Positions 9,665 through 19,529 of a stretch of DNA of 64,000 bases are shown here, piece by piece. A program made the translations under genes and the position numbers. Numbering within the stretch: position 1 is the stretch's first letter; the number at the start of each line of letters is the position of its first letter. The stretch is from Chrysophaeum taylorii (Eukaryota > Sar > Pelagophyceae > Pelagomonadales > Pelagomonadaceae), in contig JAQMWT010000682.1 of the NCBI GenBank assembly GCA_029834535.1, positions 1 through 64,000 on the forward strand, given 5' to 3'. Under the pieces are notes generated by a model, which was not told the origin of the DNA, ran no database searches, and saw nothing but the letters and a program-made list of their open reading frames with translations.

Positions 9665-12120
9665 TTTCTAGTACTTATGCTTATGATGCGGTTGACGAGG
9701 GCGTCGAGCGGGCTCGTCGTCGCGTCCTCGAGGGGGGTTCTGGTCTCGAGCGCTCTCGAGCGCCGCGCGAGTCCCGTCAGGTGGTGGTGATGTTGGTGGC
9801 TGGTCGTCTTCCTTTTTTTCTTCTTGGGGGCGGCGGCGTAGACCCCAGCGAGCGCGGCGATCAAGCTATAGTCTTCGTCGGAGGCGATTTCGTGGCAGAG
9901 GCGGAGCGCCGTCGACGGACTCGTCGTCGTCCCCAAAACAGCGGTGATCGATGATGAGGCACCCGAGAGGCGGCCCACGACGCCGAGGGCGCGCGCGAGG
10001 GCCGCCGTCGCGGCCTTAAGGCGGACGCGCTCGCCGGCGTCCGAGGACGTCCTGGCCGCGACGGTCTCGTAGGCGTCGCGGAGCGCGACGACGACATCTT
10101 TTGCTTTTAGAGCCTTTCCCAGTCCAGACTCGGGGACGACGCCGTCGAGGGCTTGCGCGAACACCTCCACGGCCGCGGCGAGGCCGCCGAGTCGCAGCGA
10201 AGCCGCGGCGTTTTCGACCTCTCGCGCGACGTCTTTCAGCTCCTGGGCGACGGCTTCGGCCTCTAACGAACCCGGAAGCCACGACTCTGCCGCGGCGCGG
10301 CCTGGCGCGACGGCTGCAACGCCGACGTCGAGGATCGCCTTCAACGCGTCGATGCACCGCGGATCCGAGGCGCCGCGCAGACGCGTCCATGCCTGCCTAA
10401 GCACGCCCGCGCGAGGGAGCTCGGCGCGGCACGCGAGCGCGCGAACGTCAAGCGCCGCGGCTGCGACGTCGGCGTCGTCCTCGATCGCGCTCGCGTGCAC
10501 GTTGGCCACGGCCCTCTCGCACTTTCTCTTCTTCTTGTCGGCATCGAAGCGACCAAAGTCCGCGCCCGTCGCGAGGTCTTCTCTCTCGGGGGGCGGACGC
10601 GCCGTTCCCCCTTTCTTCTCTCGCTTGCGACCCGTCGTGGCTGCCTTGGCTGGAACAACGAACGCGGGCGTTCTCGCCGGACATTCTGCCGAAAGAACAT
10701 CCAACGATTCTTTCTCGGGCGCCTCCTCTTCGGCAGCGCCAGTCGCGCGCGCAGTCTCTTTCTTCGCGCGCCGGCGTCCTGTCGTCGCAGCCTTGGCTGG
10801 AAGAACAACGAACCCGGGCGTTCTCGCCGGAAGTTCTTGAGAAGGCTTGGTGCTCTGCTTGGCCACATCCAACAACGAATCCTCCTTCCCTTCCTCTTCA
10901 ACCCGTGTCGGGTCTGTTCGCGCCGTCGCCCCCCGCGGCGTCACGATTTCTTCCTTCTCGTCGGGAACAACGAACCCGGGCGTTCTCGCCGTAAGTTCTT
11001 CAGAAGGCTTGGTGCTCTGCTTGGCCACATCCAACAACGAATCCTTCTTGCCCTCCTCTTCTTCAACGCTCGTCGCCCGCTCGGTTCGCGCCGTCGCCGC
11101 CCGATGCGTCGCGATTTCTTCTTCCTTCGCGCGCTTGCGTCCCGCCGCCGCTGCAGCCTTGGCGGGAACAACAAATCCTCCGGGCGGCGGCGTTCCCACC
11201 ACCGAACACTCCTTTGCAAGAGGCTTGGGGCTCTGCTTTGCTGAACGAACGTCGAACGACTCCTTTTTGCCCCTCTTCTTCTTCGCGCCCCCCTCCTCCG
11301 CCTCGGGGACGTTCTCCTTGCCGGCGGAGCGAAGGCGTTTGGCAGGCTCGAAGGGCCGGAGCCGAGACGGCGGAACCCTTTTCTCGCGGCCGCCGTTGAT
11401 GACGTAGACGACGTCGCACGAGCCGTCGGCGTGCGCTTCCTCGATCCTCGCCGAGCCGCCTAGTCGCTTTCCCGCGCCGACCGCGAACGCGACGTCGACG
11501 ATTTCGTCCCGCGCGTACCGAGATTCCGCAATTTTATACTTGAGCACAGCGTCGTCTTTTTTGTAGCCATCGAGGACCAAAACGTCGCCGACGCCGACCG
11601 TCTCCTTCTGCCCCGGCTCGAGGAGCGAGAGCGCTCCGTTCCTGCGGATTATTCCGGAGGCGTACTTGGCCGCCGCCGGAGTCGTCGCCGTCAAGCCCGC
11701 GCCCGTCGCCTCGACGACAACTTGGGTCCGCGAGATCGATTTTGCCTCGATCCCGAGATCGATCTTGTCCTGGGGCTCTTCGGCCGCCTTCCGCCCGAGG
11801 ACGTTCCGTTCTCCGAGCGCGTACGCGCGCCCGTCCACGGCCTCGAGCTTCAAGCGACGCGGCGTCTCGCGCTTCTCGATGAGGGGGGTTCTGCCTTTTT
11901 TCGTCACCAGCTTCTTCGAGGAGGATTTTGCAACGCGGTCCCAGACCTTCTTCTCGACGCCGTCGATCACCAGCGCCATCGACCCGACGTAGCCCCGCGA
12001 AAGCCTGATGTCGGCCGCGCGCTTCGACGCATCGGTGAACGAGGCGGGGTCGCCCTTGTCCGAGTCGTAGACGACCGTCGATCCCGCCGCCGTCGCGTGC
12101 ACCAACTGGTAGCGCGTCAT
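9661..12120 (-). CDS. FHA-like and Tudor-like domain nuclear protein with internal repeats
   Basis: 819 residues from the ATG at 12120 (the open frame extends further 5' but without an ATG). Residues ~100-200 resemble an FHA fold: a RNVLGRK strand, KSISRTQVVVE, then an asparagine and a GVGDVLVLDG turn, as in PNK/APTX-type FHA domains. Residues ~205-260 resemble a Tudor-like barrel (GSARIEEAHADGSCDVVY..NGG...VPPSRLRP). Residues ~290-520 carry about five degenerate copies of a KDSLLDVAKQSTKPS..LTARTPGFVV unit. The C-terminal ~250 residues are Ala-rich helices ending in a Lys-rich stretch. Phosphopeptide and methyl-lysine binding in chromatin or DNA repair is an inference. No named orthologue recognised. 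Confidence 0.6.
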   Translation of the reverse strand: MTRYQLVHATAAGSTVVYDSDKGDPASFTDASKRAADIRLSRGYVGSMALVIDGVEKKVWDRVAKSSSKKLVTKKGRTPLIEKRETPRRLKLEAVDGRAYALGERNVLGRKAAEEPQDKIDLGIEAKSISRTQVVVEATGAGLTATTPAAAKYASGIIRRNGALSLLEPGQKETVGVGDVLVLDGYKKDDAVLKYKIAESRYARDEIVDVAFAVGAGKRLGGSARIEEAHADGSCDVVYVINGGREKRVPPSRLRPFEPAKRLRSAGKENVPEAEEGGAKKKRGKKESFDVRSAKQSPKPLAKECSVVGTPPPGGFVVPAKAAAAAGRKRAKEEEIATHRAATARTERATSVEEEEGKKDSLLDVAKQSTKPSEELTARTPGFVVPDEKEEIVTPRGATARTDPTRVEEEGKEDSLLDVAKQSTKPSQELPARTPGFVVLPAKAATTGRRRAKKETARATGAAEEEAPEKESLDVLSAECPARTPAFVVPAKAATTGRKREKKGGTARPPPEREDLATGADFGRFDADKKKRKCERAVANVHASAIEDDADVAAAALDVRALACRAELPRAGVLRQAWTRLRGASDPRCIDALKAILDVGVAAVAPGRAAAESWLPGSLEAEAVAQELKDVAREVENAAASLRLGGLAAAVEVFAQALDGVVPESGLGKALKAKDVVVALRDAYETVAARTSSDAGERVRLKAATAALARALGVVGRLSGASSSITAVLGTTTSPSTALRLCHEIASDEDYSLIAALAGVYAAAPKKKKRKTTSHQHHHHLTGLARRSRALETRTPLEDATTSPLDALVNRIISISTRN

Positions 12121-12206
12121 CACAGTTGTGGTTGGGGGGAACTCGTGATTTTTTTTTTTCAAACGACAACGACCCGAGGGTTTAGTTAGTTAGTTTACCA
12201 AGTCAA

Positions 12207-12214
12207 TGACGTCA
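12207..12214. promoter_or_regulatory. TGACGTCA palindrome in divergent promoter
   Basis: Perfect CRE/bZIP-type palindrome (ATGACGTCAT over 12206-12215) in the 93-bp gap between the FHA-like gene (-) and the DUF445 gene (+). Its last base is the A of the DUF445 start codon. It also creates a three-codon upstream frame (ATG ACG TCA TGA) whose stop overlaps that start. Confidence 0.5.
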
Positions 12215-13023
12215 TGACCGACGACGACGTCGAGAAGCAGAAGGCGGTGCTCGTCGAGGAGGATGACGAGTGGCTCGCGGCGCTTTTCAACCCGAACAAG
12301 GGCGACATCTCGAACTTGGCGACCTTGGTGGTCTTCGTGTTGGGGCTCTTGTTGAGGTTCTACGAGAGTCCCGCGGCGGGCGTTATCCTGGCATTTGGTC
12401 TCTTCGGGTTCGCGGGCGGCGTGACCAACTGGCTCGCCGTCAAGATGCTCTTCGACCGGATCCCCCTGTTGGTCGGCTCGGGGGTCATCCCGCGACGCTT
12501 CAAGGATATTCTGCTAGCGCTCAAGCTCATGATCCTCGATACCTTCTTCGACGAGCAGTTCTTGCGAGAATATATCGCCGAGCGGTCGGGCGAGCTCTTC
12601 GAAACCCTAGACCTCAAGGGCCGCCTAGAAAAAGCGATGACTGCCGACGGCTTCGACGCCACCTTGGCGAGAAAATTGGAAGTCCTCGCCGAGACGCCCG
12701 ACGGCCAGCTCGTCGCCACCCTCGCGCCTATGTTTGGGGGTATAGATTCGATGGTCCCCATGATCAAACCCACCCTCGTGGCGGTGGGCGTCGAACTTTT
12801 GAATTCGCTCGCCGACAATTTTGACGTGACCGACGTCCTCGACGTCGCCTACGTCCGTTCGGAGATCGACCGCGCCCTCGACCAGCGCATGACCACCCTC
12901 ACCCCTCGCAAAGTCAAGCGCATGATGTCGAGGGTCATTAGGTCCCACCTCGGCTGGCTCGTCGTCTGGGGCAACGTCTTTGGGGGGGTCATCGGCATCC
13001 TCTCCTGGTTGGCGAATTATTAA
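12214..13023 (+). CDS. DUF445 family membrane protein
   Basis: 269 residues. Two hydrophobic segments near residues 28-62 lead into GGVTNWLAVKMLFDRIP, the hallmark N-terminal motif of DUF445 (YheB/YjiN-like) proteins. The C-terminus has the equally typical VIRSHLGWLVVWGNVFGG followed by a last membrane helix. Function in the family is unknown; bacterial members are inner-membrane proteins. Length is at the short end of the family. It shares a 93-bp divergent promoter with the FHA-like gene. Confidence 0.88.
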   Translation: MTDDDVEKQKAVLVEEDDEWLAALFNPNKGDISNLATLVVFVLGLLLRFYESPAAGVILAFGLFGFAGGVTNWLAVKMLFDRIPLLVGSGVIPRRFKDILLALKLMILDTFFDEQFLREYIAERSGELFETLDLKGRLEKAMTADGFDATLARKLEVLAETPDGQLVATLAPMFGGIDSMVPMIKPTLVAVGVELLNSLADNFDVTDVLDVAYVRSEIDRALDQRMTTLTPRKVKRMMSRVIRSHLGWLVVWGNVFGGVIGILSWLANY

Positions 13024-13184
13024 TAATAACACTAATACATAAATAACCCTTTGCTGCTACTGCTGGTGGTGGTGCTGCTTGAACAACGGTTTGTTCTTGT
13101 AAAGGTCAAGTTCGGGTGAAAAGGATTAATTAAGGTTTACTTGCCTTTCTCCAGCTGCGCAGGCTGCAACGCGGATATAATACG

Positions 13185-14771
13185 ATGCTCCTCAGGAGAA
13201 GCGTGCGTTTGCTGTCGACCCACAGCGATGCTGCCGCCGCGGCGTGTGCCGAGAAGCTGTGGGAGTCCCCGACCAAGCTGCCCGCGATCCCTTTGGTGTA
13301 CATTAGTGGCGAGGAAATGACGCGGTACGCTGCCTCGTTGATGATGAAGCACTGGATCGAGCCCCACGTCGACACGTCGGCGTGGGAGTTTTTCGACCTC
13401 TCGTGCAAGGCGCGGGACGTGTCGAACGACAAGGTGCTGCACGATGCCGTGGCGGCGGGCGCGCAGCTCAAGGCGATCTTCAAGGAGCCAACGATCACCC
13501 CGACCGCGCAGCAGATGGCCGAGTTCAAACTGACCAAGGCCCTGCCGTCGCCCAACGGTGCGATGCGGCGGGGCTGGAACGGGGTGACAATTTCCCGCGA
13601 CACGATCCACATCGAGGGCATCGAACTAGGGTTTAAGAAGCCGGTCCTCTTCGAGCGTCACGCCGTCGGCGGCGAGTACGGCGCGGGCTGGCGGGAGATC
13701 AGCAAAGGACGGCTCATCACGACCTTTTTTCCGGACGACGAAAACGCCGAACCCCTCATCGTCGACGCGCGCCGCCTGAGCGACTCGCGCAACGTGGCCG
13801 TGGTCTACCATAACCCCCTCGACAACGTCGAGACGCTCGCCGACCACTTTTTCCGGCGGTGCCTGGACGCGAACGTAACGCCCTACGTCGTCACCAAAAA
13901 AACGGTCTTCAAGTGGCAGGAGCCGTTTTGGGCCATCCACAAGGAGGTCTTTGACGCCAAGTACCGCCACCAGTTCCAGGAGCGCGGCCTCGTTCCCGAC
14001 GGCCAACTCCAGCACCTCATCAGCGACGCGGCGACGATGCAAATCATTCGCTGGACGCGCGGCAACTTTGGGATGGCCGCACACAACTACGACGGCGACA
14101 TGCTGACGGACGAAGTCGCGCAGGTCCATCGGTCCCCGGGGTTCATAACGTCCAATCTCGTCGGCAAGGCCGACGACGGCAGCCTGATCAAGGAGTTCGA
14201 AGCCTCGCACGGCACCGTCGCGGACCTCTGGCGCGCGCACCTCCGGGGCGAACCCACCTCCTTCAACCCCCTTGGGATGGCCGAGGCGATGATGGGTGCC
14301 ATTTCCCACGCCGCCCATCTCCGGGCCGGTGCCGGTGGTGAGTTGGAAGTAAAGGACGCCTACGACAAGTTCGTCCAGTCGCTCCGCAAGGCGCTCCACA
14401 ACACGTTCCGCTACGGCCAGGGCACCTGGGACATGGCGGGCAAGGACGCCGGCCTGACGACCGAGGCTTTCATCCACAAGGTCGGCTGGCGCCTCGGCCG
14501 CTACCTCGCCAACGAGCTCGACGTCGAGGCTGGCCTCGAGGTCCCCGATGCCATCAAAAAGCCCTCAGTCATGCTCCGCCGCAACGTCGCCAATATCGAC
14601 ATCGGCAAGGTCAAGGCCATGTTTGCCGAGTACGACACCGACGCCAACGGATCCATTTCGCTCCCCGAGTTCGAGGAGATGGTCGTCAAGCTCGGCGTCG
14701 CGCCCCTCAAGCAGGACGCCGAGGTCGTCGCGACGCGCACCAAGGTCCAGGAGAAGACCGTCAAGGTCTAG
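13185..14771 (+). CDS. Isocitrate dehydrogenase with C-terminal EF-hand
   Basis: 528 residues, intronless. The first ~20 residues (MLLRRSVRLLSTHS) look like a mitochondrial presequence. The body is a homodimeric-type isocitrate dehydrogenase: NGAMRRGWNGVTIS, FERHAVGGEYGAGW, NYDGDMLTDEVAQVHRSPG and EASHGTVADLW are recognisable substrate/cofactor segments. After the usual end of the enzyme, residues 484-495 form a canonical EF-hand loop (DTDANGSISLPE: D1, D3, N5, S7, S9, E12). IDHs with a calmodulin-like tail are known from diatoms and are NAD-dependent; that cofactor choice is inferred here. Calcium may tune the enzyme. NADP use cannot be excluded from sequence. Confidence 0.9.
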   Translation: MLLRRSVRLLSTHSDAAAAACAEKLWESPTKLPAIPLVYISGEEMTRYAASLMMKHWIEPHVDTSAWEFFDLSCKARDVSNDKVLHDAVAAGAQLKAIFKEPTITPTAQQMAEFKLTKALPSPNGAMRRGWNGVTISRDTIHIEGIELGFKKPVLFERHAVGGEYGAGWREISKGRLITTFFPDDENAEPLIVDARRLSDSRNVAVVYHNPLDNVETLADHFFRRCLDANVTPYVVTKKTVFKWQEPFWAIHKEVFDAKYRHQFQERGLVPDGQLQHLISDAATMQIIRWTRGNFGMAAHNYDGDMLTDEVAQVHRSPGFITSNLVGKADDGSLIKEFEASHGTVADLWRAHLRGEPTSFNPLGMAEAMMGAISHAAHLRAGAGGELEVKDAYDKFVQSLRKALHNTFRYGQGTWDMAGKDAGLTTEAFIHKVGWRLGRYLANELDVEAGLEVPDAIKKPSVMLRRNVANIDIGKVKAMFAEYDTDANGSISLPEFEEMVVKLGVAPLKQDAEVVATRTKVQEKTVKV

Positions 14772-14917
14772 TTTTGTGCACCTCCCACCAACTAGGTCCG
14801 TTGAAGCAAGCACACAGCCACCCACCTACCCTGTGAATACAACAACTCGTTACGTCATTGCCGCTCCTCCGCTGTGCACACTTCGGGGGTGAAATGATGG
14901 AGTGAAAAAATATTCAT

Positions 14918-17419
14918 ATGGAGCTGGGCGGCTTCGGGGAGAAGATGAAGCGGCGGTGGGAGGAAGGCGCGAAGAACGTGGTCGCGGGCCTCGAGACGGT
15001 GTCGAACGTCCTCGCCGACCCCCTCGCCCTCCACCGCGAGGAGGACGATGAGGGGCACCCCCCATTGGACGAGGACGAGCGGCTCAGGGTGGCTATCCAG
15101 GCGATGCTCGAGGAGAACATGACGACCTCGGCCAAGGAAGTCCACGCCCGGCTGACAGAAACCGCCGAGTTCAGCGAGACGAGTCTGGTAAAGGTGCGGC
15201 GCGCGGTGATTTCGGTGCGCAAGGCGCTCAGCAAGGCCGAGCCGATCGTCGCGGCGCCCCCGCCCCCCAAGAGCGAGGTCCCCGACGCGGTGGCGGCCGA
15301 GGTCGCGAGTGGTGCGCTCGCGGCCGCGCAGGCCGAGCTCAAGGACGAGGTACTCGCGGCCGCGCTCGAGGCCAAGGCGCAGCTCGAAGCGCGCGTCCGA
15401 GAGCTCGGAGCGGCGGGCGACCTCGAAGCGGCGAACGACTCGCTCAAAGCGCGGATCGCCGAGTTGGAAGCCTCCGACGAGGCTCTCAAGGCGCGCGTCG
15501 CCGAGCTCGAGGAGCAGCAGCAGCAGTATTCCGCGGACGCCGAGAAGCAGCAGCAGCGCGCGCCCTCGAACGACGACGACGACGACGACGCCGCCGTAGT
15601 CGAAAGCGGACTCGCGGCGGCCGAGGCGCGGTGCGCCGCCGAGGCGCGCAAGACGGCGGAAGTTGAAGACCGACTCGCGGCGGCCGAGGCGCGGTGTGCC
15701 GCCGAGGCGCGCAAGACGGCCGACGCCGAAGAGCGGGCGGCGGCCGCCGAGGCGCGGCGCGCCGCCGAGGCGCGCGAGACGGCGGAAGTCGAAGACCGAC
15801 TCGCGGCGGCCGAGGCGCGGTGCGCCGCCGAGGCGCGCAAGACGGCGGAAGTCGAAGACCGCCTAGCGGCGGCCGAGGCGCGGTGCGCCGCCGAGGCGCG
15901 CAAGACGGCCGACGCCGAAGAGCGGGCGGCGGCCGCCGAGGCGCGGCGCGCCGACGAGGCGCGCGAGACGGCGGCCGCCGAAGAGCGGGCGGCGGCCGCC
16001 GAGGCGCGGCGCGCCGACGAGGCGCGCGAGACGGCGGCCGCCGACGCGAAGAAGGTCGAAGAATCGTCCGACCTCGCGACCCGTCTGGAGGAGACGGAGC
16101 GCAAGCTGTCGGTGCAGGAGGCGGCGTTCCTGCAAGCCAAGGAGAAGGTGAAGTCGATCAAGGACAAGGCCAAGGAGAGCATCGGAAAGCACGAGGCCAA
16201 GGCGAAGGAGGCCGAGACGGAGGCGGCGGAGGCAACCAAGGCGGCAACCGAGCTGCGGCGGAGAGTCGCGACGCTCGAGGCCGAGGTGCGGCAAGCTACG
16301 AGCGACCGCGACGCGGCGACTGCCGACCGGTCGTCGCTCGCGTCTCGCGTCGAGGAGCTCGAGGCCCGCAAGACGAGCGACGAGCGCGTGGCCGAGCTCG
16401 AACAGGAGCTGCAATGGGCTCGCGAGGACCAGGGGGGAGAAGTGGGGATGCTGCGCGATGACCTGGACAAGGCGAAGCGCGAGGCGCAGGCGGCCCAGCG
16501 GTCGCGCGACAAGCTCAAGGCGGAGATGGAGGCGGCCGTCCGGGCCCACAAGCAGGAGCTCGAGGAGCGCGCCGCCATCGTCGAGGAGTCGCGAGAGGAG
16601 ACTTTCAAGCTTCGCGGGGACGTCGACGACCGCGACAAGAAGCTCGAGGCGGCGCGCGTCGAATGGGCGGACGCGCGGTCGCGGCTCGAGGCCGCTCGCG
16701 CGGAGACGCGTTCGCGCTACGAAGAAACGGCCGCCGAGCTCGCCGAGGTCCTCGCCAAGCAGCACGAGGACGCGGCGGCGCGCGACGACGCCACCAAACA
16801 GGAGCTCGCCAAGACCAAGGAGGAGCTGGCGAACGCGAAGACAAAGTTGGACGGCGTCGTCCTCAAGTATCAGGAGATGAAGAAGGCGGGCAAGGCGGCC
16901 GTCGAGAGGATCAAGGAGGAGCAGGCGGGCGAGAAGGAGGCGTTCGACGCGAGGGTCGCCGACCGGGACGCGCGAGTGGCCGAGCTCGAGAAGGAGCTCG
17001 AGGCCAAGGCCGACCAGGTCGCCTCGCTCCAAGCGCAGCCCTCCGTCGAGGACAAGACGCCCGAGCTCGAGGCGGCCAGGCAGGAGCTCGACAAGACCAA
17101 GGGCAAGCTCGACGGCGTGGTCAAGCGCTACGGCGAGCTCAAGCAAAAGAGCAGGGAGACGATCGCAGACCTCAAGAAAAAGGTGGCCGACGCTGCTGCG
17201 CTTCGAGACGAGACGGTGCGGGAGCTCGAGGCCGACCGCGACGGCCTCAAGAAAGCGCTCGACGACAAGGCCGCCGAGGTCGAGGCGGCGACCTCCAAGT
17301 TGGAGGCCGCGACGGCGCGTCTCGCGGCGGTTTCCGACGATGCCGCCCCCCAAAGAAAGAAGAAGCACCACAAGAAGAAAGCTGCCGAGGACGGGTGGGG
17401 CGACGACGGCGACTGGGAG

Positions 17420-17462
<43 letters not shown>

Positions 17463-17711
17463 AGGAGGACGACGAGGAGGACGACGAGGCCAAGGCCGCG
17501 GAGCTCGAGGCCAAGGCCGCGGAGCTCGAGGCCAAGGAGGCGGAGGTCGCGAACCTCAACCGGAAGCTCGACGCGGTGGTGGCGAGGTTCCGCGAGCACA
17601 AGGCGGCGGGAAGAGCGGCGGTCGAGCAGCTCCAGCAGCGCATCGAAGAGGAGCAAGAGCGGTTCAAGGTGCTCGAGGCGCAGCTGTCGGAGGCGTCGTC
17701 CTCGGGCCCGC

Positions 17712-17747
<36 letters not shown>

Positions 17748-18949
17748 ATGCCGCCTCCGAGGAGGCCAAGCAGCAGCACGCGGCCAAGGAGCAGCAGTTG
17801 CGCAAGCAGGTGTCCGAGCTGCGGCGCGAGGTGATGAAGCTGAAGCGCGAGCTGCGGACGGCGGAGAAGCAGCACGCGTCGACCGAGGCCGAGAGCTCGG
17901 TCGCCGAGGCGGAGACGGCGCTCAAGGCAGCCGTCGCCGAAAAGGAAAAGCTCGTCGCTGCGGCCATTTCCGAAAAGGAAAAAGTCGCAGCCCTGGCCGC
18001 CGCCGAGCGCGAGAAGCTCGCCGCCCAGCTCGCCGCCGAGAAGGAGGCGGCGACCAAGCTCAAGGCCTCGACCGTCTCCCAAACTAAGCTCAAGCACGTC
18101 GAGACCAAGCTGTCGAGGGCAGTCGACCAGGCGGCCGCGGCGGCCGCGGCCCTCGAGGCAGCGCGGTTCCTCGAGGACGCGGCGGCGGCCAAGGCGGCCG
18201 CGGCCGACGCGCTGCGCGCCGACGTCGACGCGCGCGCCGCCGACGGTTCGTTGCTCGCCGCCCTGCGCGCCGAGGCCAACAAGGCGCGGCTCGAGGTCGC
18301 CGAGGAGCGCGCCGCGGCCGACGCTCGCCTCGAGGCGGCCGCCCGCGACGCCGACGACAAGCTCGAGCGATATCGCGCCCGGTCGGCCGCGGCGCTTCGA
18401 CGCGCGGGCGAGCAGAGCATCGATCGCGGCGCCAAGGCTGCCGAGCTCGAAGCCGAACTCGCGGAAGCCCGAAAGATCGCCGAGGATGCCGCGCGCGAAC
18501 GCGACGAGGCGCGCGAAGAGGCCAGACTCGCGCGCGATTCGGAGAACCAAGCCGTCGCGCGGTTCGAGGCCGCCTCTTCCGACGCCGACGACGCGCGCCG
18601 CCAGGCGCGCCTCGCCGACGACGCGGCCGCCGACGCTGCCGCCCAAGCCGAGGGTGCCGTCGCCGCGGCCTTCGCTGCCCGCGACGCCGCCCTCGACGAA
18701 CTCGGCGACGCGCGCGTCCACGCGCGAGCCCTCGAAGACCAGCTGCGTCACATCCGCCTCGGCGTCGAAAAGGGCGAGTACGTTGTCGTCGACTATCGCA
18801 GAGTAGCGTACGACGGCCGCGCGAGCCCCTCGGACGAGACCACCGAGGGCTCCGAAGTTCTTCTCGACGACGCCTCCCTCTACCCCCACGCGGTTGCTCC
18901 CGTCGCCCCCGCGCCCGCTTCCGTCGTCGACTACTCCCCCGGCGAATAA
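14918..18949 (+). CDS. Large Ala/Glu-rich coiled-coil protein
   Basis: 1343 residues, intronless, coiled coil over almost the whole length. A small helical N-terminal region (about 50-105) precedes it. Residues ~230-370 are near-perfect repeats of an AAAEARCAAEARKTA unit. Three similar segments (about 645, 725 and 885) read KLD.VV..Y.E.K followed by a charged helix, a pattern reminiscent of golgin-type coiled coils. Acidic runs lie near 215 and 830-860. The C-terminus (DYRRVAYDG) leaves the coil. A tethering or structural role is inferred. A tiny frame (ATG ATG GAG TGA, 14894-14905) precedes the start. The long antisense frames come from the GC-rich repeats. Confidence 0.8.
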
Positions 18950-19529
18950 GCCGGATCTCTGCCCTCTTCTGCTTTTACGCGCCAGCCGTACGTGCGCTAC
19001 TAGTTATGTTCACCTCTGCTTTCTCTCGTGTGAAAAACGAAGGACAAACAAGACTTTTCCTCCGTCGTGACGTCCCTTTGCTGCTGCTGCTGTTGCTACT
19101 GCTGCCTCTGCTAGGACGGAAAACATCCCTCCCCCCTTCGGTTCCGGCATTTCTTCATCTTTTTCCCGCGGTGTCGCCGCTTCTAGATATCGGCCACCGC
19201 ACCGTCTGTTGTTTTCGGGACGTCTTGCGCCGGGACCACACCTCCTCACCTTCCCCGACTTTCCGAGGTCTGCTGTCGGGTGTCGTAGGCTTATTTATTT
19301 ACTTACACCGCGGACTGATGATATGATGATGACCAGAGAAACAAGGTCCGGGGGGGTGGGGGCTTTTTTATGGTGTGCGCGTAATTCTTGACACTATAAA
19401 TCTTGTGTATCCTTTCTGAGTCAGCATATTGTTGTCAACGCCACGAAGAAGAAAGACGACGACGACGATGGCTCTTCATTATTATCTCCTTCTTCTTCTT
19501 CTTCTTCTTTCGGGCGGCGTAAGGATGAT
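18950..19529. other. Intergenic region, no gene seen
   Basis: 580 bp between two same-strand coiled-coil genes. It contains CTG-rich (19080-19105) and CTT-rich (19485-19510) tracts, the latter just upstream of the next start and possibly part of its 5' untranslated region. No RNA gene or conserved frame recognised. Confidence 0.6.

Noticed and set aside
14914-18889. Very long open frames antisense to the coiled-coil gene
   Set aside because: They are translations of the GC-rich GAG/GCG repeat codons in the opposite sense (Ser/Ala/Arg or Leu/Gly/Arg runs) with no domain content.
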